37,856 nt of DNA, taken from contig JASHOH010000197.1 of NCBI GenBank assembly GCA_030041215.1, positions 1-37,856 of the forward strand. Reading direction: 5' to 3'. Position numbers and translations under genes: made by a program. Positions 16,790 to 24,133 of this stretch are shown piece by piece (position 1 is the first letter of the stretch; each line of letters starts with the position of its first letter). This stretch comes from Candidatus Sulfotelmatobacter sp. (GTDB taxonomy: Bacteria; Acidobacteriota; Terriglobia; Terriglobales; Acidobacteriaceae). The notes beneath the pieces are model-generated. The model was not told the origin of the DNA, did no database searches, and saw nothing but the letters and a program-made list of their open reading frames with translations.

Positions 16790-16818
16790 GGTTGCGCTGG
16801 GTCGACGCAACCATTTTT
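16790..16818 (+). terminator. Probable Rho-independent terminator after the ABC ATPase gene
   Basis: The stem GGTTGCG (16790-16796) pairs with CGCAACC (16806-16812) around a 9-base loop and is followed by A then five T residues. It starts 23 bases after the ATPase stop and would separate that gene from the CPBP-like gene downstream. Confidence 0.55.
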
Positions 16819-16829
16819 GCGTCGATTCC

Positions 16830-17498
16830 ATGCCATACTTTTCTGAGATGCCCCAGACTCGAAGCAGCCGCATGCGTGACTTTATAGAACTTCTGGTCGG
16901 CTACAGCGCGATCCTCGGTGTCATCTGGTCGCCGGAGCGATGGCAGCCGATTCTGTCTCCGTTTGTTCTTGCGCTGACTCTGGGAATTGTTCTTTCGCGG
17001 CGGCCCAGCCGCGATGAGCTCGGCCTAGGCTGGCGCGGGTTAATTCCGTCGCTGTGGATTTTGCCGGCAGCTGTGGGGCTGGCTATCGTTAGTATTTTTG
17101 CCGCCGCCAAGCTCGGCACATTGCATCCGCTTTACCACGCCGATTTCCCGCATGTCGCGGGCTATGTTTTGTGGACGATTTATCAGCAGATTCTGCTTCA
17201 GGATTACTTCATGCCGCGTTTGGTCCATCTGGCTCCGACTGAAACGGATGCTATGTGTTTAAGCGGAGTTCTCTTTGCGGCGGCGCACATGCCCAATCTT
17301 GTGCTCACGGGCGCCACATTGATATGGGGAATCGCTTCGATCGCAGCCTTCAGACGCTATCGCAACTTATGGATGCTTGGCCTGGCGCAGGGACTGCTTG
17401 GGCTATGCTTCGCGGTCTGCGTGCCAGATGTTCTGCATCACCATTTGCGGGTGGGACTGGGGTACCTGCGGTATCGTGCGGTGCAGCCGGTGCGGTGA
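16830..17498 (+). CDS. CPBP-family membrane protein with degenerate protease motifs
   Basis: A 222-residue protein with six or seven hydrophobic helices; ATG 16848 (MPQTRSS) is an alternative start. It has the CPBP (CaaX protease and bacteriocin-processing) layout. Where active members have EExxxR it has Gln119-Gln120-Ile-Leu-Leu-Gln124, so both glutamates and the arginine are replaced. Motif 2 is kept as FAAAH (Phe149, His153). In motif 3 the usual His/Asn pair near LWMLGLAQGLLG is replaced by Gln. It therefore keeps the fold but probably not glutamate-dependent proteolysis. It stands between a terminator and a secreted-protein gene. A role as a non-catalytic chaperone or receptor-like relative is possible but unproven. 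Confidence 0.75.
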   Translation: MPYFSEMPQTRSSRMRDFIELLVGYSAILGVIWSPERWQPILSPFVLALTLGIVLSRRPSRDELGLGWRGLIPSLWILPAAVGLAIVSIFAAAKLGTLHPLYHADFPHVAGYVLWTIYQQILLQDYFMPRLVHLAPTETDAMCLSGVLFAAAHMPNLVLTGATLIWGIASIAAFRRYRNLWMLGLAQGLLGLCFAVCVPDVLHHHLRVGLGYLRYRAVQPVR

Positions 17499-17585
17499 GC
17501 CAGTCGTCACACTTCTTTACCATGCAGGCTCTCCGGAGAGAGCTATAGTTATCGCAGAGGTGCGTGTCTCAAATGGAGGAATGGC

Positions 17586-18089
17586 ATGAGAACCTTCGTC
17601 TTAGCTATGCTTTTGGCCGTACCTGTATTGGCTCAGCCCTCGCCCATTCCTACGGCAGCCTGTGGCCCAGACGGCGTCAACTTCAGCGTGAAACGAGATG
17701 ACCCGCCTCACACACTGGCGCAACCAGATCCCGGAAAGGCGCGAGTTTACTTTTTTCATGATGCCGGGAGTGCAAGCATCGTCGGATATCCCACGATGAG
17801 GGTCGCGGTCGATGGAACCTGGGCAGGTGCGAACCACGGAAATTCTTATTTCTCAGTCTCCGTGGATCCGGGAGAACATCATGTGTGCGTCAATCTGCAG
17901 TCCTCTCTGGTCGCGCCGCGCGTGGAACTTGCGCATTTCACAGCGGAGGCGGGGAACATTTATTACTACCGCACAAGACTCGTTCTGTCGCGAAGCGTTG
18001 AGTTGTTGGTGCTGGAACCGATCGACAGCGATCAAGGCAACTACCTGGTTGAGTCATTTCCTATGGCGGTTTCAAAACTGAAGAAGTAA
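17586..18089 (+). CDS. Exported DUF2846-type protein
   Basis: A 167-residue protein with a signal peptide (about 1-16, cleavage after VLAQ). The mature part has one Cys pair candidate (Cys26 and a later Cys in EHHVCVNLQSS). It shows the DUF2846 pattern: KARVYFFHDAG, then AVDGTWAGANHGNSYFSVSVDPGEHHV, and FTAEAGNIYYYRTRL followed by a C-terminal Leu/Glu-rich strand. This is a beta-sandwich family of unknown function found in exported proteins. GGAGG (17575-17579) sits 6 bases before the ATG at 17586; a nearer ATG at 17581 is out of frame. It converges on the CPBP protease gene. Confidence 0.8.
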   Translation: MRTFVLAMLLAVPVLAQPSPIPTAACGPDGVNFSVKRDDPPHTLAQPDPGKARVYFFHDAGSASIVGYPTMRVAVDGTWAGANHGNSYFSVSVDPGEHHVCVNLQSSLVAPRVELAHFTAEAGNIYYYRTRLVLSRSVELLVLEPIDSDQGNYLVESFPMAVSKLKK

Positions 18090-18105
18090 TTTTTCCGTGG
18101 AGTTT

Positions 18106-18142
18106 CCCACCTTTCGCAAAAGCGGCGAAAGGTGGGGCACCC
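18106..18142. repeat. 37-base palindromic repeat, intergenic copy
   Basis: CCCACCTTTCGC (18106-18117) and GCGAAAGGTGGG (18125-18136) form a perfect 12-bp stem with a 7-base loop, followed by GCACCC. It is the twin (35/37) of the copy inside the ABC ATPase gene. It fills the 57-base gap between two convergent genes, where it could also act as a bidirectional hairpin. Confidence 0.85.
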
Positions 18143-18146
18143 GCGC

Positions 18147-19025
18147 TTAGAACCACAGTCCCCACATCCAATCCACGGTGGCGTGCGTAATGGTTGAGGC
18201 GGGAACGCGCCGCTGCTCGCGCCAGGCGCGGCCATAGAAAATGCCAGCAATCGTCGCCAGAATGACATACTGCCAATTGAAGTGAGCGGAGCGCTTGTTG
18301 AAGTGGGAGAGTCCGAACACAACCGATGCAATCACCAGCGCCACATGTCGGCCCACGCGGCGCTCGAGCAGGTTCTGCACCCAGGCGCGAAAGAAGAGTT
18401 CCTCCGGGAGAGCAGTGAATAAGAATATGGCGATCCAACGGAGAACGGCTGGACCGATTCCCGGCAGATTGCGATGGGGATGAATGAATCCCAGCGCCAG
18501 GCCAAGCAGAATCACAATCGGCGCAAACAGAATCAGTTCGCGGAGACCAATCTTCCAGTCGCTCCAGCGCAGATGAAAGTCGAAGCCGGTTCCCCTTAAC
18601 TGACGAATCCCCATGAAGCCGTAAAGCCCGGCGTCCACAAGAAACAATTCGTTAAGCGCCCGCAGGCCGGTTGGCCACGCGCTTTCGAACCAGCGTAGAT
18701 CGACAGCAAGACCGACGACGAGCAAGATCAAAACGTCGCGCCAGTTGCCGAGCTGCTCTGGATCGTCGCCCGACGCCCGCAGGAGCAGGCAGGCGATTAC
18801 TACAGGCAGTCCGGCATAAAGGAAGAACCACGACCAGTGGAAGATATGCTCAGAAAGAGAAACCAACAGATAAGGAGCGACAAAGACTGCCGGAAACGTC
18901 ACTCGGAGCACGCTCGGCCAGCGATGAACGGCGCGAGTGACGGGCTCTGCCGCAAACCCGAAGCAAGCGGCCGCGACCAGCTCCAGGCCGAAAGCTGCGA
19001 TTGCCGCTGGCGTTAGGTTCTGCAT
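18147..19025 (-). CDS. CPBP-family intramembrane glutamic protease
   Basis: A 292-residue membrane protein with about eight hydrophobic helices. All catalytic motifs are canonical: Glu208-Glu209-x3-Arg213 in PEELFFRAW, Phe237-x3-His241 in FGLSH, and His281-x3-Asp285 in THATVDWMW. CPBP enzymes are the bacterial relatives of Rce1 CAAX proteases and act in the membrane on peptides or prenylated tails. The substrate is unknown here. The contrast with the degenerate CPBP-like protein 650 bases away on the opposite strand is notable. Its 5' end faces the Yip1 gene, leaving a divergent promoter region of about 160 bases. Confidence 0.9.
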   Translation of the reverse strand: MQNLTPAAIAAFGLELVAAACFGFAAEPVTRAVHRWPSVLRVTFPAVFVAPYLLVSLSEHIFHWSWFFLYAGLPVVIACLLLRASGDDPEQLGNWRDVLILLVVGLAVDLRWFESAWPTGLRALNELFLVDAGLYGFMGIRQLRGTGFDFHLRWSDWKIGLRELILFAPIVILLGLALGFIHPHRNLPGIGPAVLRWIAIFLFTALPEELFFRAWVQNLLERRVGRHVALVIASVVFGLSHFNKRSAHFNWQYVILATIAGIFYGRAWREQRRVPASTITHATVDWMWGLWF

Positions 19026-19126
19026 GGGTTCATCTTAGACTGGGGCATGGACGAAGCGGATGCGATCCCTTGACAGAAACATTGCACAATTGTCTCCGCC
19101 TGGTGAATCAGATCAGATCCGACCGC

Positions 19127-19155
19127 TTGTTTCGCTGCTCGCGTCCGGCTAGAAT
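19127..19155 (+). promoter_or_regulatory. Predicted sigma-70-type promoter for the Yip1 gene
   Basis: TTGTTT (19127-19132) and TAGAAT (19150-19155) are separated by exactly 17 bases. Transcription would begin near 19162, giving a leader of about 20 bases that contains the AGGAGG site (19171-19176) 6 bases before the ATG. Confidence 0.5.
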
Positions 19156-19182
19156 CTTTTGGCTACTTTAAGGAGGTCAATC

Positions 19183-19953
19183 ATGGCCGCATCTCCTATG
19201 GCCCCTCCATCGGCACCGATTCCCACGCCTGAGCCACGTCCACTTTCCGAGGGTATGCGCATTGTCGATACATTCATTGCGCCTTCTAAGACCTTTACCG
19301 ATCTAAGGCGGAACGCGAGCTGGTGGGGTCCATGGTTATTGGTATCGATCATGTCTTTGGTGTTCTTTTACGTTGTGGGCCAGAAGATCGGCTACCGCAA
19401 GGTTGCGGAGAACCAAATCCAAGCCTCGCCAAAAGCTGCGGCGCGGATCGAACAGTTGCCGGCCGACCAGCGCGAACAGGCCATGGAAAGGCAGGTCAAA
19501 GGCACAGAGTATTTTCTGTACGGCTACCCGTTGGTAATTTTGATTTTCAACTTGCTCATTGCTGCAGTGCTGTTCGCCACGTTCAGGATTGGCGCCGGAG
19601 CAGACGTAAACTTCAAAATCTCCTTCGCCGTCGTGAACTATGCCACCCTGCCGGCGCTTTTAAAGCTTGTATTGGCCATCGTATCGGTGGCGGCGGGGGC
19701 TAACCCAGACTCCTTTTCCCTAGATAATCCGGTGGCCACGAATCCGGGCTATTTCATAAACGCTGCGGATTCTCCGGTGCTGCACCGCCTCGCGTCGTCC
19801 CTAGATATTTTTCTGATTTGGACCCTTGTCCTGGCCGCAATTGGATTTACTTGCGTGAGCAAAGTAAAACGCAGCACGTCTTTCGCAATCGTATTTGGCT
19901 GGTGGATCGTTTCAGTCGTCATTGGCGTCGCGTTCACGGCGGCATTCCGATAA
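19183..19953 (+). CDS. Yip1-family membrane protein
   Basis: A start at ATG 19183 is chosen because AGGAGG lies 6 bases before it. The 256-residue product starts with a Pro-rich cytosolic leader (APPSAPIPTPEPRPLSEG), then RIVDTFIAPSKTFTDLRRNASWWGP, which is the typical N-terminal motif of bacterial YIP1 proteins, and about five hydrophobic helices. Between the first two helices is a soluble charged helix (ENQIQASPKAAARIEQLPAD). Yip1 relatives in bacteria have no established function; some sit with transporters. It is alone in its transcription unit, with a predicted promoter upstream and 72 bases to the DinB gene that follows on the same strand. Confidence 0.8.
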   Translation: MAASPMAPPSAPIPTPEPRPLSEGMRIVDTFIAPSKTFTDLRRNASWWGPWLLVSIMSLVFFYVVGQKIGYRKVAENQIQASPKAAARIEQLPADQREQAMERQVKGTEYFLYGYPLVILIFNLLIAAVLFATFRIGAGADVNFKISFAVVNYATLPALLKLVLAIVSVAAGANPDSFSLDNPVATNPGYFINAADSPVLHRLASSLDIFLIWTLVLAAIGFTCVSKVKRSTSFAIVFGWWIVSVVIGVAFTAAFR

Positions 19954-20025
19954 GTTCATAGATATCTAGCCCAAGAGTTGTTTATGACTCAGGTCGAGTA
20001 AGAAACACTGCCCAGGAGAATTCGA

Positions 20026-20589
20026 ATGAAGAGAATCTTTCTGATCTCATGTTTCGCGGTCGCTTGTATGGTTTCCAGCACAATGCAAGCGCAGACAGCC
20101 AGTACGTCGGCGGCATCCACCCCGGTCAAGGACCCGGTGGCATCCTCACTGCGCACATTGCTGGGGCGCTCGCGAAACAACACGCTTGGCGCGATCAGCG
20201 CCATGCCTGCCGACAAGTTCGGTTATAAGCCCACAGCCGAGCAAATGACGTTTGCGCATTTGGTGGTGCACATTGTCGGTTTTAACGACTCGCTCTGCGC
20301 GAAGGCAGCCAATGTTGCCGAACCGAGAGTCGAGGAAGCGAAAGAGACGGACAGTAAAGACAAACTGCTGGCCGCGGCTACGGCTTCTTATGATTTCTGC
20401 AATGATGCGCTCGGGAAAATGGACGATTCGAAGCTGGGTGACACCATTGAACTCTTTGGCGGACGGCAGGCACCGCGCGCTATGGCCGCTCTCATATTGG
20501 CTAGTGGATGGAGTGATCACTATTCAACCGCTGCGATGTATTTGCGGTTGAACGGAATTCTGCCGCCGAGCGCGCAGCCGAAGAAGTAG
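20026..20589 (+). CDS. Exported DinB/YfiT-fold protein
   Basis: A 187-residue protein with a signal peptide (about 1-23, ending MQAQ) followed by a four-helix bundle of the DinB type. The metal-ligand histidines seen in the family are present as HLVVHIVGF in the second helix and DHYSTAAMYLRLNGI near the C-terminus, where the DHY motif is typical. Cytosolic relatives include bacillithiol and mycothiol transferases; exported versions with a signal peptide are uncharacterised. AGGAG (20014-20018) lies 7 bases before the ATG. The two cysteines in the mature chain may form a disulphide. Confidence 0.85.
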   Translation: MKRIFLISCFAVACMVSSTMQAQTASTSAASTPVKDPVASSLRTLLGRSRNNTLGAISAMPADKFGYKPTAEQMTFAHLVVHIVGFNDSLCAKAANVAEPRVEEAKETDSKDKLLAAATASYDFCNDALGKMDDSKLGDTIELFGGRQAPRAMAALILASGWSDHYSTAAMYLRLNGILPPSAQPKK

Positions 20590-20615
20590 CGCGAATTCCG
20601 GAGTGAAAATTTTGC

Positions 20616-20658
20616 GGGCGGCTCCATGCGCTCGCTGGGCAGACAAATGCGTCCGCCC
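20616..20658. repeat. Intergenic inverted repeat between convergent genes
   Basis: GGGCGG (20616-20621) and CCGCCC (20653-20658) enclose a segment with a second, shorter related motif, GGGCAGACAAATGCGTCCGC. It fills the gap between the DinB-protein stop and the radical SAM stop and belongs to the GC-rich repeat class common in this window. Confidence 0.5.
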
Positions 20659-20687
20659 CTACATGCGCGCAGAGGCGAAATGCTTGG

Positions 20688-21716
20688 CTATTTGACTTGC
20701 ACCAGTCCGTTCGATGCGCCTGCACCGAGCGCCCCCGGCGCTAGGTGCTGCGGGGCGCGCCAGGCATCGAAAATCGACACCTGGTGTACGCACGACACCG
20801 TGCAATGCGGTGCACAGCCTTTTTCGGTCAGATATTCGCGGCGAATGTCATCGCGGGTGTAGGTTTCGAGCGGAACGCCGGGATATCCGCGCTGCTGCGA
20901 ACAGTAGTGGACTAGCCCGTCTTCGCAGATGTAAAGATAACGGGCGCCAGCGCGGCAGCGCCAGTCGTTGGGCAGGCCTTGAGCGATGTTATCCTGAAAG
21001 GAATGCACACGCGTGAAGCTGCGCTTTTCTAACGACTTCATCTCGTGATAAATCCTGCGTTCTTCTTCGCCGAGCGGCTGCAACTGGCCGCTGGCGTCGT
21101 GAATTATTCCGATGGTCGAGCTGAATCCTAGTTCGACGGCACGCTTACCAATCGTTAATGCATCCTGTGGATGGGTGATTCCGCTGCCCACGACGGAATT
21201 GATGTTCACGTGAAAATCGGCATGCTCGGCCAATAGTTGCAGTTTTTTGTCGAGGACTTTCAGGCTCTTTTTCGAAACTTCATCGGGATTCACGTTGTCG
21301 ATGGAAATTTGCAGCCATTCCAGTCCTGCACGGTTCAGCCGTTGAATGCGCTCGGCCACAAGCAGGTAGCCATTCGTGATCAATCCCGCGATCATGCTGT
21401 TGGCGCGGATGCGGCGGATGACATCGTCAAGTTCGGGATGCAGCAGCGGTTCTCCGCCGGAAATAGTGACGACCGAAGTTCCCAGCGCGCCCAGCTTGTC
21501 GATGCGGCGGTACATTTCCTGGATCGGCACGGGCCTCGAGAAATCATCGAACTCGTTGCAATACGTGCAGGCGAGATTGCAGCGGCGTATGGGGATGATA
21601 TGCGCCAGCAAGGGATGATCTGTCGAGACGAAAGCGCGAGCTGCCATTGCGGCGCCACGGAGATTGCGCTGCAGGGCCTTGGCGCGGCGGCGCAGGGTTG
21701 TGAGGATTGACGGCAT
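20688..21716 (-). CDS. Radical SAM enzyme with C-terminal cysteine cluster
   Basis: The start chosen is ATG 21716 (MPSILTT), 342 residues; the frame is open 16 codons more. The radical SAM cluster motif is Cys46-x3-Cys50-x2-Cys53 in [13 protein letters not shown], followed by [13 protein letters not shown] (the GGE motif binding SAM) and [13 protein letters not shown] second set of cysteines near the end ([39 protein letters not shown]) suggests a SPASM-like auxiliary Fe-S site. This places it near peptide- or lipid-modifying radical SAM enzymes, but the substrate is unknown and no precursor peptide is obvious nearby. It is the last gene of a codirectional group with ACT, racemase, deaminase and permease genes. 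Confidence 0.88.
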   Translation of the reverse strand: MPSILTTLRRRAKALQRNLRGAAMAARAFVSTDHPLLAHIIPIRRCNLACTYCNEFDDFSRPVPIQEMYRRIDKLGALGTSVVTISGGEPLLHPELDDVIRRIRANSMIAGLITNGYLLVAERIQRLNRAGLEWLQISIDNVNPDEVSKKSLKVLDKKLQLLAEHADFHVNINSVVGSGITHPQDALTIGKRAVELGFSSTIGIIHDASGQLQPLGEEERRIYHEMKSLEKRSFTRVHSFQDNIAQGLPNDWRCRAGARYLYICEDGLVHYCSQQRGYPGVPLETYTRDDIRREYLTEKGCAPHCTVSCVHQVSIFDAWRAPQHLAPGALGAGASNGLVQVK

Positions 21717-21835
21717 TTTATGAATGTTCTTATTACACCATGAAGGCACGAGAAATGCAGGCACGGGAGCAGCGGACGGTGTTTTTTGGACGGTGAACAG
21801 CGATTGGAGTGAGCTTATCTTTTGTCTTGATGGTC

Positions 21836-22228
21836 TCAGGGCAAAGCTTCATGACCAGCCTCCGCAAGAAGCATCAGTGCTCTATCGGACGATTCTTGCC
21901 GAATCAGAATGTAGTCCGTGTCGTATGTCGAAATCGCAAAAACTGGCACGTCATTGGCGGACAACGGCTCGATGAATGAGAGCAGCACGCCGGTTTCCGG
22001 GAGGTCAAACGGACCCTCTAGTTTGAGGCAGGCCCAACATCGTGCAACCTGCAATTCGGCGGGAACGTTGTCGACCGGGCAGACGATTGAGAGTTCATCC
22101 GATGTGCGCGTGATCGATATAAGATCGCCCTGCATGGCCCAGTCGGGAACAGGCGAATCAGGCGCAAGCCGCACGATGGCGTAGGAACCAGCAAGCCTCC
22201 TGAACTTCAGTCGCCGGCGCTGGGCCAT
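21836..22228 (-). CDS. ACT-domain protein (CASTOR-like small regulator)
   Basis: A 130-residue cytosolic protein. It begins with a basic strand [18 protein letters not shown], then [15 protein letters not shown], and a second ACT-like half with [38 protein letters not shown]. This pattern is that of the small ACT proteins related to the amino-acid-sensing domains of aspartokinase and CASTOR; they bind amino acids. It lies 17 bases downstream of the racemase-family gene, which suggests cotranscription and a shared amino-acid ligand. No enzyme domain is attached. Confidence 0.82.
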   Translation of the reverse strand: MAQRRRLKFRRLAGSYAIVRLAPDSPVPDWAMQGDLISITRTSDELSIVCPVDNVPAELQVARCWACLKLEGPFDLPETGVLLSFIEPLSANDVPVFAISTYDTDYILIRQESSDRALMLLAEAGHEALP

Positions 22229-22245
22229 TTCCCTAGCTCCATTTC

Positions 22246-22935
22246 CTACCCTTCCACGGCTTTCCTCACGGCTGCTTTCGCCAGCAATCGTGTGGAATCG
22301 AGCAAAGGCAGAGAAGAGGATTCAGGCGTCACCAACAAAGGAATTTCCGTGCAGCCGAGCACAACCGCGTCACAACCCTCATCTTTCAGCGACCGGATTA
22401 CTTCCGAGTAATACGCCAGTGAGCGGGGCAGAAACTGAGCGTTCACCAGTTCATCGAAGATGATGCGGTCAATCTGTCCGCGCTGCTCAGCGCCGGGAAT
22501 GCGATGCTCAATGCCTGCGGCCTTCAGCGTTTCGGTATACACCGGCCCCTCCATCAGATAACGGGTGCCGAGGATGCCAAGGCGCCAGAACTGCCGGCGC
22601 TGCGCCTCTTTTGCAACTTCCCGCGCGATATGCAGCCAGGGGCGCGGCGAGCGATGCTCGACCAGATCGAAAGCCTGATGAATCGTGTTGTCGGGACAGA
22701 TGAGAAAGTCAGCGCCGGCTCGCGCTAGCTTGTCCGCCGAAGATAGCATCAGCTCGGCCACTCCTGCCCAGTCGTTGGCGTAGACGAATCGCATGTACTT
22801 CGCGAGGGGATAAGAATGCAAGGACACTTCGGGATGATCATGGCGCCCCAGTAACTGCGCGCCTTCGAGCGAAATGGTTCGATAGCAAAGAGCAGCGCCT
22901 TCTGTGCTGCACGCGACTATGCCAATGTGTAACAC
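22246..22935 (-). CDS. Aspartate/glutamate racemase family protein
   Basis: A 229-residue protein with the fold features of the Asp/Glu racemase superfamily: IGIVACSTEGAALCYR at the N-terminus, then ICPDNTIHQAF, LGILGTRYLMEGPVYTETL and VVLGCTEIPLL with catalytic Cys195. Classical members use two cysteines, the first in a CNT motif. Here that position is Asp82 (PDNT), with Cys80 two residues earlier. The protein may thus be a one-sided racemase, an epimerase or a hydantoin-racemase-like enzyme. It is followed after 17 bases by the ACT gene and preceded by the adenosine-deaminase family gene. Function beyond the family is uncertain. Confidence 0.82.
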   Translation of the reverse strand: MLHIGIVACSTEGAALCYRTISLEGAQLLGRHDHPEVSLHSYPLAKYMRFVYANDWAGVAELMLSSADKLARAGADFLICPDNTIHQAFDLVEHRSPRPWLHIAREVAKEAQRRQFWRLGILGTRYLMEGPVYTETLKAAGIEHRIPGAEQRGQIDRIIFDELVNAQFLPRSLAYYSEVIRSLKDEGCDAVVLGCTEIPLLVTPESSSLPLLDSTRLLAKAAVRKAVEG

Positions 22936-23023
22936 AGTTGTCAGTTCTCAGCTTCGGAAAGGCTACGCTGATCCATTTGTAGACTGCAATAGAGCAGAGA
23001 GAATTGATAATTTACATCGGTGT

Positions 23024-24040
23024 TTAGCGTGCTGCCGCGGCATCGAACAGGTTCAAGAATTCCAGTTTCTTTTCGGCGGGCAGGAATGAGGCTTCAAATG
23101 AATTGCGTGCCAGTTCGCGGAGATGTTCGTCAGTGAATCCAAAGGTCTGCTGTGCGATCTGATATTCGCGCGCCAGGCTCGTGCCGAACATTGCAGGATC
23201 GTCGCTGTTAAGGGTGATCATTACTCCATGATCGAAGTAAGTTTTGGCCGGGTGCTCGTTGAGATTGGGACATAGGCCCGTTCGCAGATTGCTGGTCAGG
23301 CAGATTTCGACAGGAACCTGCCGCTGCGCCAGTTCTTCCACCAGATCTGGGTCGTGGAACGCAGTGAGTCCATGACCGATGCGTTCGGCACGAAGATTTA
23401 GAGCGCCCCATATAGATTCCGGAGGTCCGTTCTCTCCCGCATGGGCCGTGAGACGCAAGCCACGAGTTGCGGCCCAGGCATAGGCATCGCGGAAAAGCTC
23501 GGGCGGGGCTTTGAGTTCATCGCCGCCAATGCCGACGCCAGCCACCGCTCGATCTTGATAGCGGGCGGCCAGCTCAAACACTTGCTGTGCTGCTTCCGGC
23601 CCGAATTGGCGGACGGCATCGAAGAGCCAAAGTAGAGAAATGCCGAAGTCGCGCTCTCCCCGAATGCGGCCGCGATCCAAAGCTTCAAAAATGCCTGCGA
23701 AATTCTGTTTGCGCCAGAGGCACACGCCCACCGAAACATAGACCTCGACGTGCAGAACATTTTCTTCTTTCAGGCGCTGCATCAGACGGTAGGTAATGAG
23801 TTCGTAGTCTTCGGGCGCGCGCAGGTGTTCGGTGACGTTCTTAAAAGAGAGAAGGAATCCAGGGAAATCCTCGTAGCGATAGAGAGCTTCAATCTCCGCG
23901 GGTCTAACCGGCTCGCCGCGCCGCTGCCTGAGTTCGAACAGGGTGGCCGGTTCGATCGAACCTTCCAGATGCAGGTGCAGCTCAGCCTTGGGCAAAAGAC
24001 GAAGGAAGCTGCTCGGCGGCCGATCGGCCGAAAAGTTCAT
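23024..24040 (-). CDS. Adenosine deaminase family (adenosine or aminodeoxyfutalosine deaminase)
   Basis: A 338-residue metal-dependent deaminase with a TIM-barrel fold. Metal ligands are visible as His22 and His24 in ELHLHLEGS, His200 in TAHAGENG (with catalytic Glu203), His223 in RIGHG and Asp280 in TLNSDDPAMFGT. The family removes the 6-amino group of adenosine or, in organisms using the futalosine route to menaquinone, of 6-aminodeoxyfutalosine. The NSDDPAMFGTSL block is closer to my memory of the latter group than to classical Add, but this is a weak preference and no mqn gene is in view. The gene is codirectional with the permease upstream and the racemase downstream. Confidence 0.88.
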   Translation of the reverse strand: MNFSADRPPSSFLRLLPKAELHLHLEGSIEPATLFELRQRRGEPVRPAEIEALYRYEDFPGFLLSFKNVTEHLRAPEDYELITYRLMQRLKEENVLHVEVYVSVGVCLWRKQNFAGIFEALDRGRIRGERDFGISLLWLFDAVRQFGPEAAQQVFELAARYQDRAVAGVGIGGDELKAPPELFRDAYAWAATRGLRLTAHAGENGPPESIWGALNLRAERIGHGLTAFHDPDLVEELAQRQVPVEICLTSNLRTGLCPNLNEHPAKTYFDHGVMITLNSDDPAMFGTSLAREYQIAQQTFGFTDEHLRELARNSFEASFLPAEKKLEFLNLFDAAAAR

Positions 24041-24133
24041 GTTTCAGATTCTAATCACGTCGCGAGGGAAAAAACATCTTGAACGCAGGGTAAAACCTCT
24101 GGTGGAAGAGCCAAAGTCCATTGCAGAGAGACA

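Noticed and set aside
16312-18142. CRISPR-like repeat pair
   Set aside because: Only two copies 1.8 kb apart with genes between and no spacer array or cas gene; the unit is a palindromic repeat.
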